From Sclerodactyla briareus (lineage: Eukaryota; Echinodermata; Holothuroidea; Dendrochirotida; Sclerodactylidae): a stretch of DNA of 64,000 nt. A program made the position numbers and the translations under genes. The notes under the pieces are model-generated. The model worked only from the letters and a program-made list of their open reading frames with translations. It was not told the origin of the DNA and did not search any database. Below are positions 1 through 11,900 of the stretch, piece after piece. Within the stretch, counting starts at the first letter, position 1, and each line of letters begins with the position of its first letter. The stretch covers positions 62,001 through 126,000 of the forward strand of contig JAODTK010005594.1 in NCBI GenBank assembly GCA_026419785.1. Direction: 5' to 3'.

Positions 1-1344
1 TTTGTCACCTGTACCAATGTGGAGAGGAACTTCGTTCTCTCCATTCTGAGAGAATTACAGTTGTGTTGCCAGGGTGTGACACACTTGTGGTAACAAGGTG
101 TTTTGCTACTGACCAGAGCAGGCGTGTCCGATATCATGCTGGTTTTCACTCCCAGCAGTTTTCTTTTCTCACACAATGAAGAAAATGAGTCCCGTTTTTG
201 CTATTTAACTCCACATTTCTTGAGGCTGAAGTTGGTCGGTGGAGATTCCTCTCCCACAGCTATTTAATTAGGGATGACTGGTAGCTGTCGGCAATCCCCC
301 TGCAATACAATAATGTCATATCTTGTTCTTCATTGTGGGTGAATAAAAATAAAATCCCTAATTACTGGAAGGATCCATGAGTCAGGCTCTAATGTGTAAA
401 ATACAGATGACTCACCATTGTGATAATATTATGGGTGAAGGGTTTGTTGTTGTGAATTCATGTTCATAAACATGTACCAAAGTTATTTGTTTTGCTGGGG
501 GTCTATAGGTTCATGCTATAGTGTTGATATGTATCCTCAAAATGAGGAGCCCTCGCTGCATATAATATCTATTATGACCCTCTATTGTTGCAACTGTTAG
601 TAATTAATAACGGGACTATTGTTAGCTCCCAAGGTTTTATCCAAACTGAATAACTTTTGTAATGCAGTAACTTCAGTAATCAGCCTAAAAAGAGATACTT
701 GAATAACTTTAAAAAGCATACACTGTGACAGTTATATCTGGGTTTGAATTTCAGCAGTCACTAGACGTTTTGCCAAGGTGTCTGCATTTGTTATAAGTTG
801 CAATTGGCGGTCTCTTTCCTCCACTTCGTGCCTCATGGTTCTACTGTGTGTAGTGGATTGGGTGGTTGGTTTCTTGGTTGTTCTGAAGTATTTACAATAT
901 AAGTCTGTAGGTATGCTGTGAGCACGTTGAACAGAAATCTTACCGCTCCTAAGATTCCGGGACAGACAGAAGACCACCGTTCATTTTGATGCTGAGAAGC
1001 GTAACAACAATGGCACTCACTAATTAATATACCTCGAACAGTTACCTTTCTAGCCAGTGAGGCTGAAAGTTAATAGAGACAACCTTCCACCCAACGTTAT
1101 TCATACGAACACCAGTTTTGGTCTGTCTCCACTCTCCTGTAAATGTCAAATTAGTGTAAAAAATTTGCACCAAACTCACACCATTTCAAAGATGCCCTTC
1201 GTTTTGCAGGCGAAGACGGACCCCATCAGATATGATAAGTAACGAAAAGGAGGTTCAGAATGTTTTCGGCACTATTTTTGGATGGATTAGCATAATTCTT
1301 CATGAAGGGGAATACTAAGGGTGTCCGTTTTCCTTACATTCCAG
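1..1344. other. Intron or upstream sequence of the IQGAP gene, nothing recognised
   Basis: AT-rich unique-looking sequence that ends in a 3' splice site (CCAG at 1341-1344). No exon resembling the N-terminal IQGAP segment that should precede the exon at 1345 is visible, so those exons probably lie upstream of the window. The short open frames here show no domain and no codon-like bias. Confidence 0.5.
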
Positions 1345-1501
1345 ATGGATTGAAGCTTGCATTAGTGAAGAACTCCCACCGACAACAGAGCTGGAGGAGT
1401 CTCTTAGAAACGGGGTCTACCTGGCCAAGCTGGCAAACTTCTTTGCTCCCGAAAAAGTGCCCATCAAGAAGATATACGACAGAGACCAGACAAGATATCA
1501 G
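1345..1501 (+). CDS. IQGAP: IQGAP-family scaffold protein, calponin-homology exon (first exon in window)
   Basis: Internal exon of 157 nt. The first base completes a codon from an upstream exon; 52 codons follow, beginning WIEACISEELPPTTELEESL and ending with KKIYDRDQTRYQ. This matches human IQGAP1 from WMEACLGEDLPPTTELEEGL to KKIYDREQTRYK, about residues 53-104, the first half of the actin-binding calponin-homology domain. The acceptor is CCAG at 1341-1344 and the donor is GTATAT from 1502; the exon ends in phase 0, which fits the next exon. IQGAPs are large (about 1,600 residue) cytosolic scaffolds with CH, IQ and RasGAP-related domains that bind F-actin, calmodulin, Cdc42 and Rac1 and work at the cell cortex. 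The frame is intact and strongly conserved. I cannot tell which paralogue it is; invertebrates often have only one or two. Confidence 0.95.
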
Positions 1502-2029
1502 GTATATAATTGTCACAGGTCTTTAAACTCGTTTAGATGTTCAGGCAAATAGGTTGTTCTCAATTGTTCTCTTGTAGCAACTGCAGGGGAAAAGCATGTG
1601 GCAACATTGCATGCCACAACGAGAAATTGTCTCACTGCATTTGATATCTATGTGGTAGGCTGCCCCTGTATCGTCATTAACATGTTAATGTAATGTTAGT
1701 TGAAGTTACTCCTGATACACTGGGAAACTTTTTTTGTTGTAAGTGATGTGAATGGCATCGTCCAATATTTTCAACTTGGTTGCAAGACAATATGTTCTGC
1801 AAAGTAGTAATTTTCCAGTAGCAAAAAAATTCGAAAGAGTGGCAATTGTAAAACATATATAAGTAATAATGTACCAGCTGTAAGGCGAGAAGAAACAGCC
1901 TGTTGCTATCCAACAAAAATAATCAATCCTTTTTGAGGAATTCTCTTGCCCATTAGAAGCGCATATATTAGCCCTATTATTCATTTGATTGTCTCGCCTC
2001 AGAATCAAATCAGGAGACTTGGTGGTCAC
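1502..2029. other. Start of IQGAP intron 1, nothing recognised
   Basis: AT-rich sequence beginning with the donor GTATAT. No coding or repeat signature is visible before the GT-rich tract at 2037. Confidence 0.5.
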
Positions 2030-2200
2030 TATGGCGTGTAGGTGTGTGTGTGCATGTGTGTGTTTGTGCGTGTCCACTTTCTCTTTAGCAGGCTATCTTT
2101 GAATGGTATTAAAGTGCAATTGTGATAAAAGTTTCAGCATCGGTTGAGTGAATACGATCTGATTTGGGCACAAAAGTCAATAATTAAGTGAGGGTAACTA
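2030..2200 (+). repeat. Decayed interspersed repeat, family D, with GT-rich tract
   Basis: A GT-rich stretch (2037-2075) is followed by AGCAGG, CTGATTTGGGCA and AATTAAGTGAGGGTAACTAG. The same order (GT tract, AGCAGG, TGATTAGATTTTTGGGCA, ATTAAGTTGGGTAATTAG) occurs at 62320-62500, and the latter part again at 5060-5120. I infer an old dispersed repeat; its ends and class are unknown. Confidence 0.55.
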
Positions 2201-2991
2201 GAAAATGTCGGGAGGGTAAACCGCCAACGTAATGTCCCGATCTCTTATCAAGAAAATGTGTGTGAACATGAAACGGACAATATTCGTAGAAGAAGACCAT
2301 TATAGACTTTGTGAAGCGACACGGTACTGGTATATGGGTCATTCCATAATGGAAACAGAAGGGGCAAGCCTATGACTGGATATTTCAGGCCCCAAATTCA
2401 GTTTGTTCATCCATTGACTCAATCATTTCTACTCACGAAGAGTCTTGTGGGATTACTTCATTCTATGATCAAACAGTACTATTTTGCCTGAAATATATTA
2501 CAACATCCACAGTGTCTCTAAATTGGGATAATACAGGGTGTCATATGTAAGGGGACACCAAAGTATTAAAATGAAATCAACCCCACACAAGCTTTTTTTA
2601 ATTTTGTTTTATGGGGGGAAAATTGATTGATTATTGTGATTGTGTGGACGGGATATTAAACAAATTCTTCATTTAATGGAGTTAGTCTCAGGTTGTTAGG
2701 GCATAAGAAGCGGATATTAGGCCTCATAATCCACTTGTCAAGTGTATGAGGCACCCCTAAGCCCAGGACAAGGTCGTACTTAATAAGAAGTATTCAAGAT
2801 TCGACCTTTCCCACATGACCACCGACAGAGGTCAAATTCAGGTCAGAGGTCACAACAATTGCAGTCAATAATCATATAGCAATGGTGAACCATCCAGCCG
2901 TCGAAGATATTAAATTCTCACGATTATAGCCAAAACAGTTTTTTGACCCCGAAGCTGACCCCGAATGACTTTAATGATATGACAGATTTTC
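2198..2991 (-). mobile_element. Helitron/Helentron-like element (family B), partial, minus strand
   Basis: Read on the minus strand, the left edge looks like the 3' end of the family B elements at 43691 and 52886: an imperfect hairpin GGCGG-TTTA-CCCTCC followed about ten bases later by CTAG (2198-2201), with the flanking base fitting an A/T insertion site. At 2761-2990 there is a partial copy of the ~600 bp repeat found inside the larger family B element at 49111-52886, in the matching relative orientation. The 5' end is absent; a family A left end begins at about 2992. The match of the 3' end is imperfect, so this is a moderate call. Confidence 0.45.
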
Positions 2992-3720
2992 GCTCAAACC
3001 AGCTATGCTGAGTTGAGTGTTGTGATGCCCATGTCACCATATCTATCTATTTCCTGATGTGTCCACAATTGACTTTTGGCTTTTTTTTGTTGGCTTTTAG
3101 CTGCCAATCGATCAATCTTGTTGCTGATGGCTGACAAAATGGAACATTAATGATCATGGACCACTATAGGAATTTTGACTTTTGAAGGTCAAGGTCAAGG
3201 TTCATTGCAGCATCACAATTGGCCATTCTGTTCACAACTACAAAATGTATATTCTCCTACAAAAAAGCATTAGATAGTCTTGAAACTCAGTCATTAATGT
3301 TCATTGGGTAGCGCTCATTTCAGATAGTACACAGATTTTTGATGGAACGTATTATAATGCCATTAGAGTTAAAACAGTGACATCTGGTGAAAAGAAATAT
3401 CATTAGTCCCCTAAACGGTCATACTTTTGCATGAATGTGGATACGACTTGAAAACAATGTTCATTGACCCCTGGGACAACTTTGACCTTGTGAAAGTCAA
3501 GGTCCCAAGGTTATTAAAAGGGAATAAGGGACTATTTTGCTTGAATCTACAAAATGCATTTTCTGCTATGAAGAGGACTGGATGTTCTCAAATTGCATTC
3601 TAATGTTGTCTCAAAAAGTTGCTTCTCCCTGACATGGGTCCACAAATTTACATGTCATGTTATCGGGGGTAGCTTAAGGTGATTCCATGGAAAAGTTGAC
3701 ATAGTTCCATGATCATTTCT
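2992..3720 (+). mobile_element. Family A hairpin-ended repeat, left end and decayed interior
   Basis: Begins GCTCAAACCAGCTATGCTGA, followed by TTGTGATGCCCATGTC and a short TCTA-like tract, then ACAATTGACTTTTGGCTTTT. The same head occurs at 8916 (next to the ~308 bp array) and 19576. The interior has degenerate 'aaggtcaaggtc' segments. I do not see the family's right-end hairpin, so the right border is a guess. Confidence 0.5.
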
Positions 3721-4466
3721 TCTACCATAATTCACTCGGAGATCTGACCTAGCAATTTATGTGTGCGTCCTTTCGATAGGGTGACTTTGGTAATTACCAG
3801 TAGAGTGAATACAAACGTAGGGTTTCCAAGGTTATGTGACGCATAACAAACCCCTCGGTTTTGTCCGCTCTACTGGTAGATACGGTATGTACAGTATATA
3901 CGAGATCCGAAAGAACGCGGCACTAGTGAGTTCTGACCTTGCAATCCAGCTGACTGTAGAGGTACGTTACCGACTGAAATTACCGCTACCACGACGTACA
4001 CAGCCGGATTGCGAGCGTTCGCGCAGTCAACTTGAAAGTTGATATTTCTCGTTCTACGGAATAATCTGAATACTCCTTCTAATAGTGAGATGTGAGTACA
4101 GAAAAAATCAAGAACAATAGATTATGAACCCAAGGATTTCGGAGCAATTTGCGACGAAGGTTTGAGGCAGAAGGTTTCGTACTTTGTAGCGTCTTTGAAC
4201 GTATAAGCCTATATAATACTGTTAAGTAGACTAGGCCTAAGTATTACGATTATTACAGCACAAGTCAACGTGCTACGAATCTGTGTGGTTTGACGCGGGT
4301 GAGCATCGAACGGTCCGAGTATTTTTGCGGTGAATTTTCTAACTAACCTATGTTATACATTAAAAAGTTGTCAGATCGGATCCAGACAATGTGTATAAAT
4401 TATATAGGCCTATCAGACGTTCCTTAACTTTTTTCTCCTTAAGTAGTTGTCTCACCAGTGGTCAGT
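3721..4466. other. Intron 1, nothing recognised
   Basis: Mixed-composition sequence without a recognisable coding exon or repeat border. An open frame at 3836-4042 is short and has no recognisable motif. Confidence 0.45.
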
Positions 4467-4707
4467 AATTACTTCGTATTGATTATACAGGATAGGTCAA
4501 CATCATAAAATAGTAGCCCTGGTCGGATCTTCGTAAGGATTACGATCGCCACTTGTCAAAAAAAGTGCACAAATAATGTCAGTGTGTTGGTAATTTACTT
4601 CGTATTGTTTTATACAGGTTGGGGTCAACCATCCATAAAATAGTGGCCTGGTCGGATCTCGTTAAGTGATTGCGACGCAACTTGTCAAAAATGACAAATA
4701 ATGTCAG
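4467..4707. repeat. Tandem duplication, ~124 bp unit, two copies
   Basis: TAATTACTTCGTATTG at 4467 recurs as TAATTTACTTCGTATTG at 4591. Both copies continue through a 'tacagg..ggtcaac', 'ataaaatagt', 'ctggtcggatc' and 'cttgtcaaaaa' series and end with AAATAATGTCAG (4571-4582 and about 4696-4707). The copies differ mainly by small indels. Function unknown. Confidence 0.8.
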
Positions 4708-5039
4708 CCTCGTCTTCCGCCTCCCTTTTAATAATTCAGGCCATTGTGCTGTAAAGTTAGGCACTTCCCATTCAAACCACGGTCTTCTCTTCTTAGAGTG
4801 ATATGGTGTACAATCCGAACGCAGAACATTTTTTTTGAGCATGATTCGGAACATTAGCAAACTAGATGTTCATTCAGAATGACAACAAACAGGGGAGGAA
4901 TAGTGTGGTCAATGATATGGCAATACTATAGGATCTGTGGGTGAGCTGAATCTTCAGCAGTCCTATTACAAGTAACCTAAGTAAGAGGTATGCAAATAGA
5001 GATACCTCCATCACAGCAGGAGTCTGAATAGACCATTGT
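4708..5039. other. Intron 1, nothing recognised
   Basis: No coding, RNA or repeat signature that I can support. Confidence 0.4.
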
Positions 5040-5390
5040 ATGTGTATTGGGAGTGGGGGGAGTAAATCTGACTAGATTTGGGGCAAAAATTTCACTAAAT
5101 TTGGTTAGGGTAGGGTAACTAGCCTATTTTATGTACTTTATTGTTCAGGTCGTTAAGAGATTACAGGAAAAACGATAGATGATTGGTTAGTTTATTGATT
5201 GACATAAGTCAGGAAATATGTAGTAGAGTACCTGATATGTTTCCGGCAAAAATATGCTAATTAAGTTGTCTAAATGGTGAACCTCCTGTCCCAAAAATGT
5301 TAAACAAAGATCCAAACTCAGTGACGCAATTCAATGCATCTGGTTTGCATAATTTCCACTAAATCTCTGAACCTAGACAATGTATGGTTC
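5040..5390 (+). repeat. Decayed interspersed repeat, family D
   Basis: Contains TGACTAGATTTGGGGCA, GGGTAACTAGCCTATTTTATG, a 'ttattgttca' segment and 'gctaattaagttgtctaa', in the same order as 62440-62650. I infer an old copy of the same dispersed repeat seen at 2030 and 62320. No protein coding is seen. Confidence 0.5.
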
Positions 5391-5616
5391 ACTTTTAGTT
5401 TCCAATTTGTTGAAAGGGATGCAGGGTAAGATTCATTCGCGACGGTAAGACTGATTTCGATGTGATTTCAGGGAGCGCAATTTTACGGTCGCAGACGTCC
5501 GACACGACTAAATTCTGAAAGACAACCATTTTTTGACCAAGACGGTTGTCCACTGATACCACTTTTTGAGTTACACAAGTTTTGACCAGAAGAGTGTCCA
5601 CTGGACTACCATTTTG

Positions 5617-8070
5617 ATTTCCTTGACGAAGTCCGAGAATCTATGCAGTCATGACAGTGTGTGTGGGTATGTGTGTATGTGTGTGTGTGGTATGTACGCT
5701 GGCTGTGAACACGATAACTCGACCCCACGATGGATGAAAGCTATACTTGGTATGTGCGTCCCAATGATGAGTAACATGAAACCGATGTTTTGGGGTCCAG
5801 GTCAGAGGTCATCTGAGGTCACCAGAGGTCCAAAGTCTGAAAACCTTGTGACACGATAAGTCCAGATGGTTGGTCTGATCAGGTTCAATGTGTGTAGCGT
5901 TTATGGGGAGAACGGGAACCCTATGTTTTTGCTATAGGTCGGGGGTGAATTTGGTCAAAAATAGAAATTGGTGAAAAAGTCAATAAGTTGGACAATTTTG
6001 GCTTGTGTATGAACACGATAATCACCCCAATGGATGGATGAAGTCATACCTGGTATGTGTGTTCCCCATGATGAGTACATGAACCCTATTGTTTTGGGGT
6101 CAGGTCAGAGGTCATCTGAGTTCACAAGAGGTCACCAGAGGTCAAAGTCTGAAAACCTTGTGAACACGATAAGTCCAGTGTGGTTGAAAAGGTTCAAATT
6201 TGGGGTGTAGCTCCTTATGGGTCGTCAGGAAACCCTATTGTTTTGGTATAGGTAGGGGGTGAATTTTGGTAAAAATAGAAAAATTTGTGAAAGTCAATAA
6301 TTTGGCCAAATTTTGGCGGTGAACACCAATAACTGAACCCACATGGATGGATTGAAGTTCATACGTGGTAGTGTTTTCCCCATGATGAGTACATGAACCT
6401 ATTGTTTTGGGGTAGGTCAGAGGTCATCTGAGGTACCAGAGGTCAAAGGTCTGAAAACCTTGTTGAACACGATAAGTCCAGGACTGTGGTCTTGATCAGG
6501 TTCAAATGGTGGTGTGTAGCTTTTTATGGGGAGACCAGGAACCCATTGTTTCAAGTATAGGTCGGGGGTGAATTTTCGGCAAAAATAGCGAGAAAAGTTG
6601 TGAAAAGTTAATAATTGGCCAAATTTTGCTTGTTGAACACGATAACTTGACCCCACCTGGATGGATGAAGCTTCAACTTGGTATGTGGTTCTCCATGATG
6701 AGTACATAAACCTATTGTTTTGGGGTCTGGTAGAGTCATCTGAGGTCACCAGAGGGTCAACGTCTGCAAAACCTTGTGAACACGATAAGTCCAGAATATT
6801 CGGTCTGATCGGGTCCAAATTGGGTGTGCCATTCTTATGGGGAGTAAGAACCCTATGGTTTTGGATAGGTCTGGGGAGAAATTTTTGTCAAAAATAGAAA
6901 ATTTGTGAAAAGTCAATAAGTTGGCAACTTTGGCTTGTATAAATGATAACTCAACCCCACCTGGATGGATGAAGCTATAATTGGGATGGGTGTTCCCCAT
7001 GATGAGTGCATGAACCCTATTGTTTTGAGGTCAGTGCAGCGTCGATCTGAGGTCACAAGAGGCGAAGTCTGAAAACCTTGTGAACACGAAAGTCCAGAAT
7101 GGTTCTATTTTTTCTATGATACGGCAAATATGGGGTGTAGCTTTTTCCTTATGGGGAGTTACAGGAACCCTATTGTTTTCGTATAGGCCGGGGGTGAATT
7201 TTGGTCAAAAAACAAAAATTTGATGGAACAGTCAATAATTGGCAATTTGGCTGTGAACACGATATCTCGACCCCAATTGGATGGATGAGCTCATACTTGG
7301 TATTTGTGTTCCCCATGATGAGTGCATGAATCCTATTGTTTGGGTCAGGTCAGCGGTCATTGAGGTCACCAGAGGTCGAAGTCTGAAAACCTGTGAACCG
7401 ATAAGTCCAGAATGCTTGTCTGATCGGGTTCAAATTTGGTGTGTAGCGTTCTCATGGAGAGTAAAGGAACACTATTGTTTGGGCATTGGGTCGGGGGTGA
7501 ATTTTGGTCAAAAATAGTAAAATTGTGAACAGTCGATAATTTGCCAATTTTGGCTTGTGCAGATAAATCGACCAAACTGGATGGATGAAGCTCATACTTG
7601 ATATGTTGTGTTCCCCATGATGAGTACATGAACCCTATGTTTGGGTCAGGTCAGAGGTCACCAGGGTCAAATCTGAAAACCTTGTGACACGATAATTCCA
7701 GAAAGATCGGAAGAGAATCGAGTAGGGAAAGAGTTTAAATTTTGGTGTGTAGCTTTCTTAGGGGAGTACAGAAAACCCTATTGTTTTGGTATAGGTCGGG
7801 GTGAATTTGCGTCAAAAATGAAAATTTGTGAATGAAAAGTCAATAATTTGGCCAATTATTTGGGCTTGTGAACATGACACACTAACCCTACCTGCATGGA
7901 TGAGCTCATATTGGATGTGTGGTCCCAGATGAGTACATGAACCTATGCTTTGGGGCAAGGTCAGAGATCATTACAGAGGTAACAGCTGGTACAATCTTCC
8001 CACTTGTCATTGTGTCTGGCTATAGAGTTGTCAGGAAGAGTCAGAATCACTACGCCTTTTGGCTTCTGGT
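5617..8070 (+). repeat. Tandem array 1 of the ~308 bp satellite, about 8 units, with shared flanks
   Basis: Starts with a flank TTCCTTGACGAAGTC then a GT-rich tract, followed by head-to-tail units. The anchor 'ggatggatgaag' recurs near 5730, 6025, 6340, 6660, 6963, 7275, 7576 and 7889, giving a mean spacing of about 308 bp. Each unit carries 'gaacacgataactcgacccca', 'ttccccatgatgagtacatg', an AGGTCA cluster, 'tgtagctttcttatggggag' and 'gaattttggtcaaaaatag'. The right flank ends in TGTCTGGCTATAG and CCTTTTGGCTTCTGG. Units differ mostly by one-base gaps and homopolymer length, more like sequencing error than divergence. A unit near 7700 is broken by adapter-like sequence. Confidence 0.92.
7704..7736 (+). 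other. Illumina adapter-like contaminant inside the satellite
   Basis: AGATCGGAAGAG is followed after six bases by GTAGGGAAAGAG. The 33 bases match the common Illumina TruSeq-type adapter at about 29 of 33 positions by my recollection of that adapter. It replaces the segment 'tggttggtctgatcggg' that every neighbouring satellite unit has here. This is an assembly or polishing artefact, not genomic sequence. Confidence 0.88.
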
Positions 8071-8915
8071 TGTTACAAAGTTAGACTACAAGGGATTTGG
8101 TTTCATGTTTGTAAAAAAAAAATATCAGTGCAAGATATTTCAATTTTATTTTGACTTCATTTTTCCCACCCAAATGCATCCCCTGAAACTCTAATCACGA
8201 TCAAGGGCCGTCACACTCAATGTCAGCAACGAAGTCACCAGACCAGGGCCGGCAGATCAGCCAGACTACACTGTAATGCCTGCGTTCCGTTATGTGCTAA
8301 CCGTATATCACTGGACTGGTAAAAGTGCATTCCATTTGCTAAGGGTGCAAGACGCCCGATCCGCCCGAGAAAGTCCAACACTGGTTTCCACAACAGGAAT
8401 AGCAATTTGCCACTTTTCAATCACTCACGATCTCGGTACTCCAGCACAATGTTCGCATACTAATATCATTGTGTTTCAGACATCGTAATTTGTAACACTA
8501 CTGCAGTACTACTTACTGCAGTACAATGATGAGAGATCGGAATCGAAAACCCTATTTTATCGCACATCGATACTTGCGTGATTTTGGTATAACTGGTTCA
8601 TGCACCATGCCATGTTAACGATGTGTAATGGGACCACTTCACCTCAAAATAACGTAAAATTTGTTGTCTGAAAACATTGAAAAATCACCAAAATAATGAA
8701 ACAGGCATGTTGGTGGGTTGATACAAACACATTTCACAAAAAATTGAATTTATGTTATTTGCAAGGTGTCTCCAGGCTAGTCACTTTTCTGATCTGTTAA
8801 GTGTTGGCCCTGTACAAAATCATAGCAAGATCAGTGCTTGGCCTACTGCTGGCTACCCTTGTGTGAATCAGTAATGCCATTGAAAATTATACTTTTTAAT
8901 TTTTTGTTCCTATTT
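8071..8915. other. Spacer between the two satellite arrays
   Basis: Unique-looking sequence separating the arrays. The stretch 8208-8500 is higher in GC than its surroundings and has open frames on both strands (8235-8420 minus, 8276-8488 plus), but neither shows a known motif. AGATCGGAA at 8534 is too short to call as another adapter trace. Confidence 0.4.
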
Positions 8916-11900
8916 AGCTCAAACCAAAAACTAAGGCTTGGTTGAGCAGTTGTGAGCCCATGGTCACTCATATCTACTAATTCCCTGTGGTGGCCACAAT
9001 TGACTTTTGGCTTTTGATTCCTTGACGAAGTCGATGAATCTATGAGTCATGATGCCAGTGGTGTATGTGTGTGTTTGTGTGTGGGGTATATGTGTGTGAC
9101 GCTTCTTGTAAGAACACGATAACTCGACCCCCCCTGGATGATGAAGCTCATACTTGGTATGTGTGTTCCCCCCCATGAATTCATTAATGGGACCCTATTG
9201 TGTTGGGTCAGGTCAGAGGTCATCTAGGTCACCAGAAGTCAAAGTTGGAAACCTTGTGAACACGATAGTCCAAATGGTTGTTCTGACCGGTTTCAAATTT
9301 GGTGTGTAGCTTTTCTTATGGGAGTACCAGGAAATTGTTTGGGTATAGGTCGGGGTGAATTTTGGTCAAAAATGGAAAATTTTTGAAAAGTCAATAATTG
9401 GCCATTTTGGCTGTGAACACGGTAACTCGACCCCATGGGATGGATGAGCTCATACTTGGTATGTGTGTTTCCCCACATGTTAGTACCAGAACCCTATTGT
9501 TGGGTCCGGTTCGAGGTCATCTGAGGTCACCAAGATGTCAAATTCTGAAAACCAACCTGTGAACACGATAGTCCAAATGGTTTGTCTTATCGTGTTCAAA
9601 TTTGGTGTGTAGCTTTTCTTATGGGGAGTCAGGGAACTCTATTGTTTTTTGTATAGGTCGGGTGACTTTTGTTCCAAAATAGAAAATTTGTGAACAGTCA
9701 ATAATTGGCCAACTTTGGGCTGTGAACACATAACTGGACCCGCAACTGGATGGATGAAGGCTCATACTTGGTATGTTGTGTTCCCCATGATGAGTACATG
9801 AACCCCCTATTGTTTTTGGGGTCAGGTCAAGAGGTCAATCTGAAGGTCACCAGAGTCAAAAGTATGAAAACCTTGTCGAACACGGTAAGTCAGAAATGGT
9901 TGGTCTGATCGGGTTCAAATTTGATGTGATCTTTCTACTGGGAGTACAGGAACCCTATGGTTTTGGTATTGGTTCATGGTTGAATTTTGGTCAAAAAACG
10001 AAAATTTGTGAAAATCATAATTTGGCATTTTTTGGCTGTTAACACGATAACTCGACCCCACATTGATTGATGAAGTTTCATAACTGTATGTGGGTTTCCC
10101 CATGATGAGTTCATAAACCCTATTGCTTTGGGGTCAGTCGAGGTCCCCAGAGGTCAAAGTCTGAAAAACCTTGTGAACATATAAGTCCAAGAATGGTTGG
10201 TTCTGATCAGGTCCAAATTTGGTGGTGTGTCCCGCATTCCTTATGGGGAGTACAGAAACCCTATTGTTTGTATAGGTCGGGGCGAATTTGGTCAAAATAG
10301 AAAATTTGTGAAAAGTAAACAATAATTTGGCCAACTTTGTCTTGTGAACACTATAACTCACCCCCAGCTCTTGGCGGTATGATGAAGCTCATACTTTTGG
10401 CATGTGTGTTCCCCATGATGAGTAACAGAAGCCCTATTGTTTGGGGTCGATGAGGAGGTCAGAGGTCCCAATAGGTCAAGTCTGAAAACCTCCGTGACAC
10501 GAGATCCAGACAGAATGGTAGGTGTCTGATTCGGGTTCAATTTGGTTGTAGCTTTCTTATGGGGAGTACGGACTCTATTGTTTTGGTATAGGTCGGGGGT
10601 GAATTTTGTTCAAAAATAAAAAATTTTGTGAAATTTCAATTAATTTGGCCGACTAAACTTTGGCTTGTGACCACGATAACTGGACCCAACTGGAAATGAT
10701 GAAGCTCATACTTTGTATTGTGTTTTTTCCCCATGGATGAGTACATGAACCCTATTGTTTTGGGTCCTGTCAAGGTCTCTGAGGTCACCAGAGGTCCAAA
10801 GTATGAAACCCTCTTGGTGAAACACGGTCGTACAGAATGGTTGGTCTGCTGGGTTGAAATTTAGTGTGGTGCTTTCTTGTAAGGAGTACAGGAACCCTTT
10901 GTTTTTGGTATTGGTCAGGGTGAAGTTTGGTCAAAAAATATAGAATTTGGAAAAATCAATAATGGCCAATTTTGGCTTGTGCAACGATCCCTCACCACAT
11001 TTATTGAATGAAGTTCATACTGTATGATGTGTTCCCCCATGATGAAGTGCATAAACCCTATTGCTTTTTGGGGTCAGGTCAAGGTCACCAGAGTTCAAAG
11101 TCTAAACACCTTTTAACATGTATAAGAACCCCTCAGAACGGTTGGGGTCTGATCAGGTCCAAAGTTGGTGTGTCGCAATTCTATGGGGGAGTACAGAAAC
11201 CTATGTTTTTTGGTATAGTCTGGGCGAATTTTGGTCAAAATAGACATTGGTGAAAAGTCAATAAATTTGCCAACTTGCTTGTGAACATGGTGGGGGGGGG
11301 CGATAACCAACCACACTTGATGTGACGCTCATGTGGCATGTGTGTTCCCCCTGAATAGTACATGAACCCTATTTTTTTGGGTCAGGGCAGAGTCACCAGA
11401 GGTCAAAGTCTGAAAACCTCTTGACACTATAAGTCCATTATGGTAGGTCGTATCGGGTTCATTTGGTGTTAGCTTCCTTATGGGGAGTAGTACCTATTGT
11501 TTTTTGGTATAGGTCGGGTGAAATTTTGGTCAAAATAGAAAAATTTTGGGAGTCAATATTTTGGGCCACTTTTGTCTTGTGAACATGATAATCTCACCCC
11601 ACTGGATTGATGAAGCTCATTTTGGTGTGTGGTGTTCCCCTTTCCCTCCCCATGATGAGTAATGAACCCTATTTTTGGGGTCAGGTCAGAGGTCATCTGA
11701 GGTCACCAGAGGTCACAGTCTGAAAACCCTTGTGAACACGGTGAGTCCAGAATTGTTGTCTGATCTGTTTCAAATTTGGTGTGTAGCTTTCTTATGGGGA
11801 GTACAGGAAACCGCTATTGTTTTTGGTGTAGTCGGGGTGGAATTTTTGGTCAACATAGAAATTTTGTGAAAAGACCATAATTTGGCCAATTTTGGCTGTG

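Noticed and set aside
2190-5120. Idea that 2.9 kb was inserted into one family D repeat between 2198 and 5110
   Set aside because: The family D sequence at 5040-5390 overlaps the part already present at 2140-2200, so they are two separate copies, not halves of one.
8534-8545. AGATCGGAATCG, possible second adapter trace
   Set aside because: Only the first nine bases match an adapter; too short, and the remainder does not follow.
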